Shown: positions 26,577 through 35,433, counted from the first letter of the stretch. The stretch is 64,000 nucleotides of DNA from Spirochaetae bacterium HGW-Spirochaetae-4 (GCA_002839335.1 PGXU01000011.1:1-64000); one strand, 5' to 3'. The notes: generated by a model from the sequence alone, not told the origin. Translations and numbers: made by a program.

Positions 26577-27269
26577 TCAACGTATTTTTATTACCTTCGC
26601 AGGGACACCACCTACAATCTCATAATCCTTGATATCTTTTGTTACAACGGCACCTGCTGCAATAATCGCTCCTGTACCAATTCTCACTCCATCAAGGATT
26701 GTTACATTAGCTCCAATCCAACAGTTATTACAAATAATTATTCCTTGACGATCAGTTCCTTGATCTCGAATAATTATTTCTTTCTCTTGACTCTTATGAT
26801 TTTCTGAAATCATTGTTACAGCAGGCCCAATAATGACATCATTTCCAATTTTAATGCTCCCACGAACAGAAATAAAAGCTCCTTGAGATATACCCACATT
26901 GTCACCAATCGTTAAAGATTCACCTAAGTCTGATATAACCCCTGTACATTCGATTGTGCTATTTCTACCAAAAGAGAACTGTTTTCCAATTACAACAACA
27001 TTACGACACATAGCATTGATATAACAATAATCATTTATTGTTGAACCGTTACCTATAATGATATTCTTACCGCACTTTATCTTAACCCTCTTACCAATAA
27101 AAAGTATTTTCCCTGTCTTCTTGAACCTAAGTTTCAGAAAAAGACCACGCATTGCCATCAAAGCTCGTTCGTACAATAAAACAAGAATCTGCCCTGTGGT
27201 TAGACTTTCATCAAGGTGATATACGGTTCCTTTTATTTTGCATATCAATTTTTCTATTTGCATCTTCAT
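26577..27269 (-). CDS. Hexapeptide-repeat acetyltransferase (WbbJ/LacA type)
   Basis: 230 aa. From about residue 60 it is made of left-handed beta-helix hexapeptide repeats, ending in [30 protein letters not shown]. The active-site His lies in SENHKSQ. It should transfer an acetyl group from acetyl-CoA to a sugar of the repeat unit or its precursor. The N-terminal 55 residues are helical and basic. It starts 3 bases after the upstream SDR gene, so the two are co-translated. Confidence 0.85.
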   Translation of the reverse strand: MKMQIEKLICKIKGTVYHLDESLTTGQILVLLYERALMAMRGLFLKLRFKKTGKILFIGKRVKIKCGKNIIIGNGSTINDYCYINAMCRNVVVIGKQFSFGRNSTIECTGVISDLGESLTIGDNVGISQGAFISVRGSIKIGNDVIIGPAVTMISENHKSQEKEIIIRDQGTDRQGIIICNNCWIGANVTILDGVRIGTGAIIAAGAVVTKDIKDYEIVGGVPAKVIKIR

Positions 27270-27272
27270 ATC

Positions 27273-28190
27273 TTAACTCCAAGCCATACCTTTAACCCAT
27301 TCTGCAGTCTTCAACACCGCGTCTCTAAAATTCCATCTCGCAAGATATCCAGTTTCACGATAGAGACGGTGAACATCCACACAACTGTAATCTACATGGA
27401 AATCCTCTTTATATGTACCAAGATTAATATTTACACCTGGTGCGATAAAATCACGAACATCGGAAACGATTTGTTTCAATGGCCTTCGCTCATTATTTCC
27501 AATATAATAAACAGCATCCGATTGTCCTTTCTCACCAGCAAGAACTAGTCCGTTCAACGTGTCCTCAATGTAGTTCCAGTCATAGAGATGTACACCTTCA
27601 GTCAAGTCAAGAGATTGTCCAGAGATGAGGCGATGAATAAATAAATTTGTAGAACGCTTTGAATAATCACCAGGGCCAAAAGTATTAGCAAATGCAACAC
27701 TAATGAACTGTATTCCTCTCTGCGCTGCTACAGCCTGAGCAAAAATTCTTGCAGCCTTTTTTGCACTCCCATATACATTACAATAGGCGCCCATGTCATG
27801 AGTTTTTGTCTCATATTCAGAAATCATATACTCTGAAAAAGACGTTGAGTATACAAATCTCTTGCATCCGATTTTAGCAGCCTCAGAAACAGCATCACAC
27901 AATGGTTTGATATTCTTAATCTGTACAGTGTAATCATTAGTATCTTTTCCATACCCTCCCCAAGCAAGATAGTAGAAAATATTTACATTCTTTGCCGCAA
28001 TGAATTCTGAGAGCTTATAAAAATCTTCAAAGTTAGACTTTACAACTGTTAGTTTAGAATACTTCTCTTCGTATGAATCCAATGTTTCTGGGTCAGGGAC
28101 AATTGCGCAGACCTCAGAATCTTTGTCAAGATAATGCTTCAATAGGTGTTGACCAATAAATCCAGATGCGCCTGCAATAATAATGTTCAT
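27273..28190 (-). CDS. NAD-dependent sugar-nucleotide epimerase/reductase
   Basis: 305-aa extended SDR with IIAGASGFIGQHLL at the N-terminus and Tyr-x-x-x-Lys as YGSAKK. AFANTFGPGD and LYDWNYIEDTL follow. It differs from RmlD in motif detail, but the rhamnose genes lack an obvious RmlD and this is the only SDR of unassigned function close to rmlA and rmlC. It may therefore reduce dTDP-4-keto-rhamnose, giving rhamnose or 6-deoxytalose. It could instead act on another nucleotide sugar. Confidence 0.75.
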   Translation of the reverse strand: MNIIIAGASGFIGQHLLKHYLDKDSEVCAIVPDPETLDSYEEKYSKLTVVKSNFEDFYKLSEFIAAKNVNIFYYLAWGGYGKDTNDYTVQIKNIKPLCDAVSEAAKIGCKRFVYSTSFSEYMISEYETKTHDMGAYCNVYGSAKKAARIFAQAVAAQRGIQFISVAFANTFGPGDYSKRSTNLFIHRLISGQSLDLTEGVHLYDWNYIEDTLNGLVLAGEKGQSDAVYYIGNNERRPLKQIVSDVRDFIAPGVNINLGTYKEDFHVDYSCVDVHRLYRETGYLARWNFRDAVLKTAEWVKGMAWS

Positions 28191-28206
28191 ATCGCACCTC
28201 CAACTA

Positions 28207-29406
28207 TTACGCTTTTTCTACTCTGTCTTTTTGAATATCATTGAAAAGTTCAATATATTTCTCATTAACCTGAGACCAACTAAATTGTTCACTCATTCTC
28301 TTCTTTGCTCTAATACCAATTTCGATTCTTTCCTCCATAGGCATAGCATCAACCTTGGCAATCAGTTCGGACATAGGATGATTTTCATCAAAATAGAATG
28401 CGGTATCATCTGCACCTTCTCTACTAAATGGACAGTCACGGACTAGATTAACGTTTGTGGTTGCTAGGCCTTCTAATAAACCTGGGTTAGTGCCCCCCAT
28501 AGTATGTCCATTAATATATCCTCTTGCTTTCTGTCTTAACCAAGAAAGTATTTCTTTGTCATATACTGTACCAACAAATTTAATCCGATTATCCTGTTCA
28601 AAAGGAATCTTTGACTTTAGTATATTAAAGAAAGCCTTTTCCTTATCCTGATTAGTTACAACGATTAAGTCACAGATTGTATCACTTTTTAGAAATTCCT
28701 TAAGAATCATCTCATAGCTATTTTCTGGTAGCAACCTATTAATTATCAAATAATAATTATCAAATTTAATACTATATCTTTCAAAAAAAGACTTCACGTT
28801 ATCTGGTATAGGACCATTTAAACTATTAGTCTTATTTGTACCATAATAGATAACACGCATATCACATGGCTTTTTTCTAGAGTCGAGTTTATCTTTGTAA
28901 ATACGAAGCATTTCCTTTGCATCGGCTACCAAATAATCCATTACAAATCTATCAAAAAAGAACCCGTCGATTAAAATATATAATCTTCTGAAAAAACCAT
29001 ATTTATCTCTTTTCCATTCTATACCATCAGTATTTTTAACTACTGCAACTCGATTTCTCTTCAGCATCGGAAGTTTTAAAAAGAAAAAGAAACCAACTCT
29101 TGGACCAAGAACATAAAGAATTGGATTTAACATGTGAAATTTTTTTATATATTTAGGAAGTTGTTGAATCGCTTTAGCATTTGCCTCAAGCATTTGCAAA
29201 CTACCCTTAAGTCTAGTCCGAACCCTTATACATTCTATTTTATCTATTTTTTCAAATTCTGGTTCATTTGGTTCAGTAGACACTTCAATTACATAAAACT
29301 TAGTATTCTGATCTATCCAGTTATCTATCATTCCATGGATTAAAGTCTCCCATCCTCCATATTTTTTTATATAACCTCGACTTCCAATAATTATTACATG
29401 ATGCAT
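28207..29406 (-). CDS. DUF1972-type glycosyltransferase (rhamnosyltransferase-like)
   Basis: 399 aa. It opens with HVIIIGSRGYIKKYGGWETLIHG, the signature of the DUF1972/GT4 enzymes that include the beta-1,4-rhamnosyltransferases Cps2T/WchF. The C-terminal donor domain has IKFVGTVYDKEILSWLRQK and GYINGHTMGGTNPGLLEGLAT. With dTDP-sugar genes next to it, transfer of rhamnose as the second sugar on the lipid carrier is a fair guess. Confidence 0.85.
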   Translation of the reverse strand: MHHVIIIGSRGYIKKYGGWETLIHGMIDNWIDQNTKFYVIEVSTEPNEPEFEKIDKIECIRVRTRLKGSLQMLEANAKAIQQLPKYIKKFHMLNPILYVLGPRVGFFFFLKLPMLKRNRVAVVKNTDGIEWKRDKYGFFRRLYILIDGFFFDRFVMDYLVADAKEMLRIYKDKLDSRKKPCDMRVIYYGTNKTNSLNGPIPDNVKSFFERYSIKFDNYYLIINRLLPENSYEMILKEFLKSDTICDLIVVTNQDKEKAFFNILKSKIPFEQDNRIKFVGTVYDKEILSWLRQKARGYINGHTMGGTNPGLLEGLATTNVNLVRDCPFSREGADDTAFYFDENHPMSELIAKVDAMPMEERIEIGIRAKKRMSEQFSWSQVNEKYIELFNDIQKDRVEKA

Positions 29407-29537
29407 AAAAACCCCTTAAGCTCACTCACGGTATAAATAAATTCTTTTTGTTCATTTCCATAAATAGAAAAATCGGTGAATACTAGCTCAACAGGGCATG
29501 AAGATAAGTGGCTGTGTGCATTTTTTTAGTGGGAATT

Positions 29538-30404
29538 TCAATTCCCTAACATCATAACCAAGGAATCGTGAAAATCAATAATCTGGTATTGATATTCGAA
29601 AGTCCCAGATAATGCGTTCTTATATACAAGGCTCCCGAACAATTTATTAATACTTGGAGAGTAAAAAAACGTTAAGGAAACCAGAGGATCAAACAACCTA
29701 CTAACGAAAACTTTTCTTCCCATTAAGTTTGCCACTTTGCTCACTATCTCTACTGTATCCGCATACTCTTCATTCTGTGGAAAAAAGACCCCTTGTTCAT
29801 TATTTGTGATGACTAATCTAATGAATTCACATAGATTATCAATATACAGCATGCTTCTCTGATTGTGGTAGGCAGGAAATATTGGTGTTTTCTTTGCCAG
29901 TGCTATGAGTTTAGGAAAGTTTCCTTTTGATCCAGGGCCATAAATCATGGGAGGCCGTAGAATAACGACCTTGAACGTATCATTTTCCAGCTTCTGAATG
30001 CCAACCTCTGCCTGCAATTTACTATCGCCGTAAAAGCCATTCGGCTTAGGTACTGTATCCTTTGTTATAACAACTGGTTTCAACGATTTGCTCTCGCCAT
30101 AGACAATAATACTGCTCATGAAAATAAATTGTTTCACACCAACGTCTTTCGCATGCTGGGCGGTCTCGATAGCCAATTCGGTATTCACCTTGTAGTACAA
30201 GGCTTCCATGTTCCTCTTGGCGTTCACATGCGCAATCCCAGCCACGTGATACACGACATCATACGTAGAGAAATCCTTGTCCCTCCAAGAGCCGTCTATC
30301 ATATCAATGGTATCGACCTGGTACTTGTCCGGTTCACGCAGCAACCATTGTTCTACATGGGTGCCAATATAACTGTTTGCTCCTGTGATAAGGATACGTT
30401 TCAT
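29538..30404 (-). CDS. SDR reductase partner of the initiating sugar transferase
   Basis: 288 aa from the ATG at 30404, which overlaps the sugar-transferase stop (ATGA). The frame stays open upstream but that part lies inside the neighbouring gene. RILITGANSYIGTHVEQWL, FMSSIIVYGES and FYGDSKLQAE (Tyr-x-x-x-Lys) show an extended SDR. Enzymes in this position commonly reduce the 4-keto group of UDP-2-acetamido-2,6-dideoxyhexulose to give the QuiNAc or FucNAc that the initiating transferase uses. The exact product is inferred, not shown. Confidence 0.8.
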   Translation of the reverse strand: MKRILITGANSYIGTHVEQWLLREPDKYQVDTIDMIDGSWRDKDFSTYDVVYHVAGIAHVNAKRNMEALYYKVNTELAIETAQHAKDVGVKQFIFMSSIIVYGESKSLKPVVITKDTVPKPNGFYGDSKLQAEVGIQKLENDTFKVVILRPPMIYGPGSKGNFPKLIALAKKTPIFPAYHNQRSMLYIDNLCEFIRLVITNNEQGVFFPQNEEYADTVEIVSKVANLMGRKVFVSRLFDPLVSLTFFYSPSINKLFGSLVYKNALSGTFEYQYQIIDFHDSLVMMLGN

Positions 30405-30997
30405 GCTTGTGTGATATCCCCTTCCACAACCCCATCCCCCTTCAGCACCGACACAATACTGCCAACAAAGCACCGGATATCCATAATGAACCCGAACTTC
30501 TTGACATACTCGCCATCCAACTTGGCCTTCTGTTCAATGGTTATGGAATCCCGCCCATTGATCTGGGCCCAACCGGTAAGTCCGACCGGAACATCGTTGG
30601 CTCCATAGACATCGCGTTCATGGATAAGATCGTACTGGTTCCAGAGTGCGGGTCGTGGGCCTATGACGGACATATGCCCCGCTATGATATTGAGAATCTG
30701 TGGCAGTTCATCCAGACTGGTCTTCCTAAGGAATTTCCCCACTCTGGTAATGTACTGCTGGGGATTCTTAAGCATATGGGTTGGAACGTCATTGGGGGTC
30801 TCGACCTTCATGGTTCGGAATTTGAGAATCTCAAAATGCGTCTTGTGGATTCCAAACCGTTTTTGCTTGAACAGGACAGGCCCTTTGGAATCGAACTTGA
30901 TGGCAATGATGAAAATCAGGAAAACAGGGGACAAGACAATCAGCGCGAAAAGCGCACAAATCAGGTCGAAACCTCGTTTAACTATTCTATAGACCAT
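30401..30997 (-). CDS. Undecaprenyl-phosphate sugar-phosphate transferase (initiating)
   Basis: 198-aa monotopic membrane enzyme of the bacterial sugar transferase family (PglC/WbaP catalytic domain). One N-terminal hydrophobic segment (LICALFALIVLSPVFLIFIIAI) is followed by GPVLFKQKRFGIH, ILKFRTMK, LRKTSLDELPQ with the catalytic Asp-Glu pair, SVIGPRPAL and VPVGLTGWAQINGRD. It starts repeat-unit assembly by moving a sugar-1-phosphate onto undecaprenyl phosphate. It follows the MarR regulator by 7 bases and is the first structural gene of the locus. Confidence 0.93.
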   Translation of the reverse strand: MVYRIVKRGFDLICALFALIVLSPVFLIFIIAIKFDSKGPVLFKQKRFGIHKTHFEILKFRTMKVETPNDVPTHMLKNPQQYITRVGKFLRKTSLDELPQILNIIAGHMSVIGPRPALWNQYDLIHERDVYGANDVPVGLTGWAQINGRDSITIEQKAKLDGEYVKKFGFIMDIRCFVGSIVSVLKGDGVVEGDITQA

Positions 30998-31004
30998 ATA
31001 TCCC

Positions 31005-31556
31005 CTACACCATCCCCATCACATTCACCCACTCGACACCAAGTCTCTGCAACAGTGGCTCGACCTCCGGATTCCAGATAAGAACCGGTGTACTATTAGT
31101 ACGAGGAAGCTGCTGCTTCAATTGCTCCGTAGTGGAATACACGGTAGCGGGAATTATAAAACTCTCAGATCGGACGAGTTCATGGATAACCGAATGAAGC
31201 TCGTCATGTGGCCCGAAGAAATACAAATGGTCGGCGTCGCTGGACTGGGCAAGGGCATTGGCAACGAAGACGATACGGTTACGCATATGGTTGACCTCGG
31301 CAAAGGTCCTGGCCATGTAATGGTAGGTGCGCTCGATCTTGTTGGCGAGGCCAGCAGGAGTAAGGAAGTACTTGACGGAATTGGGCTGGAGACGCTCGAC
31401 CTTGACGAATCCTTTCTTGATGAATTTCTTGACAAGAAGATTAATCGCCCCAAGGGACATACCAACCTGCTGGGAAAGTTCCCGCTGCGTTGCTTCCGCG
31501 TGCTGGTCGATATAGTTGAGAACCGATAATTCTCGTGAATTATTACTTGACTGCAT
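31005..31556 (-). CDS. EPS-associated MarR-family regulator
   Basis: 183 aa. The N-terminal winged helix (NYIDQHAEATQRELSQQVGMSLGAINLLVKKFIKKGFVKVERL) matches the MarR-like proteins that head many exopolysaccharide loci. The C-terminal half (about 85-183) resembles the small response-sensing domain of this family (HLYFFGPHDELHSVIHELV, VLIWNPEVEPLLQ). It probably represses or activates the minus-strand polysaccharide operon and itself. A perfect palindrome lies 22 bases upstream of the start (31578-31594). The ribosome binding site is weak. Confidence 0.87.
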   Translation of the reverse strand: MQSSNNSRELSVLNYIDQHAEATQRELSQQVGMSLGAINLLVKKFIKKGFVKVERLQPNSVKYFLTPAGLANKIERTYHYMARTFAEVNHMRNRIVFVANALAQSSDADHLYFFGPHDELHSVIHELVRSESFIIPATVYSTTEQLKQQLPRTNSTPVLIWNPEVEPLLQRLGVEWVNVMGMV

Positions 31557-31577
31557 GATTATTACTTTCTTAAACCA

Positions 31578-31594
31578 TGTTCAGAAAATGAACA
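31578..31594. promoter_or_regulatory. Candidate operator of the MarR-type regulator
   Basis: TGTTCAGAAAATGAACA: perfect 6-bp arms around 5 bases, 22 bases before the regulator's start codon. MarR proteins bind such short dyads at their own promoters, so autoregulation is likely. Confidence 0.5.
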
Positions 31595-31700
31595 ATGGAA
31601 ATGCACCGGAACAACCCGACACGAGTTTGCATGCCAAGTTGAAAAAGGAAAAACCCTTAAATACCTTTAGAAGCAGCAGGAGGAGGAGACACAGGGAAGA

Positions 31701-31724
31701 GGAAATCCCCTAGGAAGGATTTCC
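31701..31724. promoter_or_regulatory. Inverted repeat in the polysaccharide operon leader
   Basis: GGAAATCC at 31701-31708 pairs with GGATTTCC at 31717-31724, with CCTAGG inside the spacer. It could be an operator or a leader hairpin. A third dyad, AAAGGTGAC/GTCACCTTT with a 16-base spacer, lies at 31815-31848. Confidence 0.35.
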
Positions 31725-32263
31725 AAGAAGTGGAGTACGATCATCCTACCAGGTCACGTCCACGCCGAAACGTTGAACGGATGATAGGACTCTGTCCCTA
31801 CCCTTAGATACACAAAAGGTGACCAGGGCATTACGCACCGTCACCTTTCTTCTTTCACATCAACTAATTCCGCTTTCGGGGCACTTGGAATCATTACATA
31901 TTCTGCCATATGTCTTATCAATTTCCACTGCGAACATGCCTGCCACCCCTTCTCAGTACATAGCCGATCTGCAAGAGCAACCATACCACAGAAAAAATGG
32001 GAATACAATAAGAACCATATTGGACCGATTGCAAACCATTATCGGTTAACAATCCATAACAGACCTTGTTGAACGTACCCAATTGCCTACCTCACAACTA
32101 TTTCTGCATACATAACACTCGAGATGACATATGCGTTACATTTTTGGATCGGTGTGACGATACCGTTGCTACTCATTCCATATAAACAAATTGGCAATAT
32201 ATATGATGAAAATTGAAAAAATTCGTAGTTCTTCGACAGTTGCGAATGTGCTACCAACCTTAA

Positions 32264-32315
32264 GGTGCCAGGCATGAAGGAGCCAGGCTCCTTCAAACTT
32301 TGCATCCCTGGCACC
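32264..32315. repeat. Nested GGTGCCAGG palindrome
   Basis: Outer arms GGTGCCAGG (32264-32272) and CCTGGCACC (32307-32315) enclose a second hairpin, GAAGGAGCC A GGCTCCTTC (32276-32294). Related TGGCACC words recur at 43432-43475 and 44654-44686, which marks a REP-like family. Confidence 0.6.
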
Positions 32316-32358
32316 GTTGGACATTTATAAAATATCTTTATAAAAGTATCTTTTTTTG

Positions 32359-32387
32359 TTGACAGCGGCACTTGGCGGTGGTAGCGT
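32359..32387 (+). promoter_or_regulatory. Candidate promoter of the first TRAP operon
   Basis: TTGACA at 32359-32364, 17-base spacer, TAGCGT at 32382-32387 (three of six, including the key first, second and last positions). The transcript would begin just before a 7-bp dyad, ACGGACA...TGTCCGT at 32400-32422, that lies upstream of the ribosome binding site and could be an operator. Confidence 0.45.
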
Positions 32388-32447
32388 CGAAGTGTAGGAA
32401 CGGACATGGGACCTGTGTCCGTATCGCACGAAAAAAGGAGATACCGT

Positions 32448-33473
32448 ATGAAAAGGAAAATCATGATTGTATGTGTGATTGCCTTTCTTGTTTTCCCGAC
32501 ATTGCTGTTCGCAGCAGGGAAAGTCGAAAGTCCCGCCAGTGCAGAAAAGACATTCAACATCGTATTCACCACAGCATCTGTAACCGAGGAAGCCCACTCC
32601 AAGGTATTGGTCGAGTTTGTGAAACCACGCCTGGAAGAACTGACCGGTGGTAGGGTGACACTGGAAGTACACGATTCGAGCTCGTTGTTCAGCCAAGACG
32701 ACGAACTGCCGGCGACCATCCGCGGAAACGCGACGATGTGTTACACGGACGGAACCTGGCTTGCGACCTACATGCCATCGACGAGCATGTTCAGCGCAGG
32801 GTACATCTTCAAGGACCTGGACCACATGAACAAAGTGCTGAACGGACCGATCGGAGAGGAACTGTTCGAGAGCGTGGCGCAGAAAGTCGGTGTACGACCG
32901 CTGGCCTCCTATTACATCGGATCGCGCACGATCAACCTGAAGAACCCGAAACCCGCAATGACCCCGGCCGACCTGAAGGGCGTGAAGCTGCGCATGCCGA
33001 ACTCCGAGGCATGGCTCATGCTGGGCAAGGCATTGGGAGCTAATCCGACACCCGTGGCATTCTCCGAACTGTACACCGCCCTGGCAACAGGAACAGTCGA
33101 CGGACAAGACAACCCGCTGACAGCGACCGAAGAAGGCAAGTTCTACGAAGTCACCAAATCGATCGCCTTGACCAACCACCAGATCGGTACCGTATGGCCG
33201 GCGATCAACGAAGCGTTCTGGCAGTCGCTCGGACCCGAGTTGCAGCCCCTGGTCAAGCAAGCCTTCGTCGAGGGAATCGAATACAACAACAACATCGTCA
33301 AAGGCAAGGAAGCCAGCCTCGTGGCGTTCTTCCGCTCGCAGGGCCTGACCGTTGCGAATCCCGATGTATCGGCATTCAAGAAGCAGGTCAACGACTACTA
33401 TCTGCAGCAGAAGGATTTCATCAAGGATTGGGACATGGACCTCTTCGACCGCATCAAGAAGATGGCCGAGTAG
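32448..33473 (+). CDS. TRAP transporter solute-binding protein (DctP family)
   Basis: 341 aa, exported. Signal peptide about residues 1-23 (KRKIMIVCVIAFLVFPTLLFA), then AAGKVES, the spirochaete-like junction. The mature protein has DctP landmarks: EELTGGRVTLEVHDSSSL, the central KGVKLRMPNSEAW with the Arg that usually binds the substrate carboxylate, GANPTPVAFSELYTALATGTVDGQDNP, and YEVTKSIALTNHQI. It captures an acidic solute in the periplasm for the DctQM membrane proteins. GGAGA precedes the ATG. First gene of the operon running to 39117; later genes suggest a 2-keto-3-deoxy or ulosonic sugar acid as substrate, which is an inference. Confidence 0.93.
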   Translation: MKRKIMIVCVIAFLVFPTLLFAAGKVESPASAEKTFNIVFTTASVTEEAHSKVLVEFVKPRLEELTGGRVTLEVHDSSSLFSQDDELPATIRGNATMCYTDGTWLATYMPSTSMFSAGYIFKDLDHMNKVLNGPIGEELFESVAQKVGVRPLASYYIGSRTINLKNPKPAMTPADLKGVKLRMPNSEAWLMLGKALGANPTPVAFSELYTALATGTVDGQDNPLTATEEGKFYEVTKSIALTNHQIGTVWPAINEAFWQSLGPELQPLVKQAFVEGIEYNNNIVKGKEASLVAFFRSQGLTVANPDVSAFKKQVNDYYLQQKDFIKDWDMDLFDRIKKMAE

Positions 33474-33516
33474 CACGTACTATAATGTAGGAACATGAAC
33501 TTGACTTGGAGCGGAT

Positions 33517-33590
33517 CGGACAGATGGCAAGACCAAGGAAGCGAAGATATTACTATATCTGAGCTGACGAGAACGTAGTCCATCTGTTCG
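33517..33590 (+). promoter_or_regulatory. Intercistronic RNA hairpin between dctP and dctQ
   Basis: CGGACAGATGG (33517-33527) pairs with CCATCTGTTCG (33580-33590) over 11 positions with one G-U, enclosing a second hairpin AGATAT TACT ATATCT (33545-33560). The 158-bp gap is unusual in a compact operon. Such structures often protect the 5' message, so more binding protein than permease is made. Confidence 0.5.
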
Positions 33591-33631
33591 ATAGGCCCAA
33601 GAAAAGACATGTTCAAGGGGAGGAGATCACA

Positions 33632-34147
33632 GTGTCCAAGAAGCTTGCCTCGGCGATACATATCATGGAAACGGCAATCGGCATCTACGTGCCGGTCACC
33701 GCGTTCCTGTTCATGTTCATCGCATTCTGCCTGCAGATCTTCTCCCGCTACTTCCTCAACCACCAGTTCGAATGGACCTACGAGTATACCGTCATAGGAT
33801 TCATCTGGACCGTCGCATTCGGCGCGTGTGCGGCGAGCAAACGGCGCGAGCACGTCTCGTTCAGCCTCATCTACGACCGCTTCGGCCAACGGGGCCAGGC
33901 GATCATGAAACTGATGGGCAACACGATCATCATCATCGCCTTCTGCATCATGTTCTACCCCGCGTTCGACTTCATCCGTTTCATGGGAATCAAGACCACC
34001 CCGGTGCTCAAGATCCCCATCAGCTACGTATACGCACCGTTTCTCGCATTCCTCACCTTCTCGATCCTCTACCTTATCAAGGACTGCCTGATCGCCATCC
34101 AGACACTCCTCTCGCTCAAGCAACATAAACCGGGAGGGCTGCAGTAA
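33632..34147 (+). CDS. TRAP transporter small permease (DctQ family)
   Basis: 171 aa with four hydrophobic helices, typical of DctQ. FCLQIFSRYFLNHQFEWTYEYT is the conserved region after helix 1; FGACAASKRREHVSFSLIYD follows helix 2. It starts at a GTG behind GGGGAGGAG. Its stop overlaps the dctM start by one base (TAATG), so the two membrane subunits are co-translated. It partners DctM in the inner membrane. Confidence 0.9.
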   Translation: MSKKLASAIHIMETAIGIYVPVTAFLFMFIAFCLQIFSRYFLNHQFEWTYEYTVIGFIWTVAFGACAASKRREHVSFSLIYDRFGQRGQAIMKLMGNTIIIIAFCIMFYPAFDFIRFMGIKTTPVLKIPISYVYAPFLAFLTFSILYLIKDCLIAIQTLLSLKQHKPGGLQ

Positions 34148-35433
34148 TGGACCTATCGTTGTGGATCCCCATAATCATGCTGGTGCTGACCTTCCTGCTC
34201 AACATTCCCGTCACCTACGGCATGTTGGCCGCAGGCGTCTACTACCTGCTCTACACCGGAGGCGATATCGGACTCATAGTCGGACAGACGATGGGAACGC
34301 TGTACACCGGGTATGTGCTCATGGCCGTACCGCTGTTCATCTTCACCGCAAACGTGATGAACTCGGGCAAGGTCACCGACGCCATGTTCACCTTCTCCAA
34401 AGCCCTCATCGGTAGACGCCGTGGGGCCCTGGCGTATGTGAACGTGATCGTATCGCTGATCTTCAGCGGTATGACCGGCTCGGCCATCGCCGACGCCGCG
34501 GGAATCGGCAAGATGGAGATCGAGTCGATGGTCAAGGACGGCTACGACGCGCCGTTCAGCTGTGCCATCACCGCCGCCTCGGCAACCATAGGCCCCATCT
34601 TTCCTCCGAGTATTCCCTTCGTCATCTACGCCATGCTCTCGGGAACCTCTGTCGGAGCGCTGTTCCTCGGCGGCATGGTCCCCGGTATCATGCTGGCACT
34701 GGTACTGAGCATCTACGTCTGGTACATCTCGCGCAAACGCGATTATCCCAGGGGAGAATCGTTCACCTTCATCGAATTCATCAAATTCTCCATGAAGGCA
34801 TTCCCCGCGCTGCTCACCCCCGTGATCCTGCTGGTTGGCATCTACACCGGTGTCATGACACCTACCGAAGCCGGTGCCGTGGCAGCCCTCTATGCCCTTA
34901 TCGTAGCCCTGTTCGCCTACCGGGTCCTCGGCTTCAAAGCCCTGCTTGTCACCCTCAAGGACACCGTGATCGGAGCCGGGCAGATAACGATCCTCACCGG
35001 AGCCGCCGCCGTGTTCACCTACATCGTGGCCAAGGAGAATATCCCAGCCATGATCTCCCAGTACATCCTGGGAATCACCGACAACAAGTACGTGTTGTTG
35101 CTGGTCATAAACACCCTGTTCCTGATTCTCGGCATGTTCTTGGACACCGCAGTGCTGCAGTTCGTGTTCCTTCCCATGGTCATACCCATAGTCAGGATGT
35201 TGGGGATCGACATGGTCCACTTCGGTGTGCTGATCTGCCTGAACATGATGATCGGCCTGTCCACCCCACCCTTCGGCTTCCTGCTGTTCATAACAGCCGG
35301 AATCTCGAACACCCCGTTCGTGAAGATAACCAAGGAGATACTGCCCATGATCGTGGTGCTGCTGGCACTGCTCATGGTCATTACCTTCGTTCCCGATATC
35401 GTCCTATTCATCCCAAACAGGATGATGGGATAG
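34147..35433 (+). CDS. TRAP transporter large permease (DctM family)
   Basis: 428 aa, about 12 hydrophobic segments. Family stretches: YGMLAAGVYYLLYTGGDIGL, GSAIADAAGIGKMEIESM, SATIGPIFPPSIPFVIYAML, TPTEAGAVAALYALIV and NMMIGLSTPPFGFLLF. It is the sodium-coupled transport channel of the system. An open frame of 355 codons on the opposite strand is a shadow of its GC-rich codon use. Confidence 0.93.
   Translation: MDLSLWIPIIMLVLTFLLNIPVTYGMLAAGVYYLLYTGGDIGLIVGQTMGTLYTGYVLMAVPLFIFTANVMNSGKVTDAMFTFSKALIGRRRGALAYVNVIVSLIFSGMTGSAIADAAGIGKMEIESMVKDGYDAPFSCAITAASATIGPIFPPSIPFVIYAMLSGTSVGALFLGGMVPGIMLALVLSIYVWYISRKRDYPRGESFTFIEFIKFSMKAFPALLTPVILLVGIYTGVMTPTEAGAVAALYALIVALFAYRVLGFKALLVTLKDTVIGAGQITILTGAAAVFTYIVAKENIPAMISQYILGITDNKYVLLLVINTLFLILGMFLDTAVLQFVFLPMVIPIVRMLGIDMVHFGVLICLNMMIGLSTPPFGFLLFITAGISNTPFVKITKEILPMIVVLLALLMVITFVPDIVLFIPNRMMG

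Larger units (their letters stand above)
31557..32447. other. Long divergent intergenic region
   Basis: 891 bp between the polysaccharide operon (minus) and the TRAP operon (plus) with no convincing gene. It holds several inverted repeats (31578-31594, 31701-31724, 31815-31848), a nested GGTGCCAGG palindrome (32264-32315) and the TRAP promoter. A 76-codon plus-strand frame at 31819-32049 has no ribosome binding site and looks random. Confidence 0.5.

Noticed and set aside
31819-32049. 76-codon plus-strand frame in the divergent region
   Set aside because: No ribosome binding site, no motif and no coding-like codon use.
32374-32387. GGCGGTGGTAGCGT resembles the ops/JUMPstart element of RfaH-controlled polysaccharide operons
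   Set aside because: It is on the strand of the TRAP operon, not the polysaccharide operon, has an extra G-G and overlaps the predicted -10 region; chance similarity is more likely.
32087-32719. 210-codon minus-strand frame across the TRAP promoter
   Set aside because: It overlaps a well-supported promoter and the signal-peptide region of dctP, has no ribosome binding site, and its product is unlike any family I know.
34153-35220. Long open frame (355 codons) on the minus strand opposite dctM
   Set aside because: Its product is an Asp/His/Gly-rich low-complexity sequence with no ribosome binding site; it is a shadow of GC-biased codons in dctM. The same holds for minus-strand frames over the sensor gene, the 406-aa gene and dctP.
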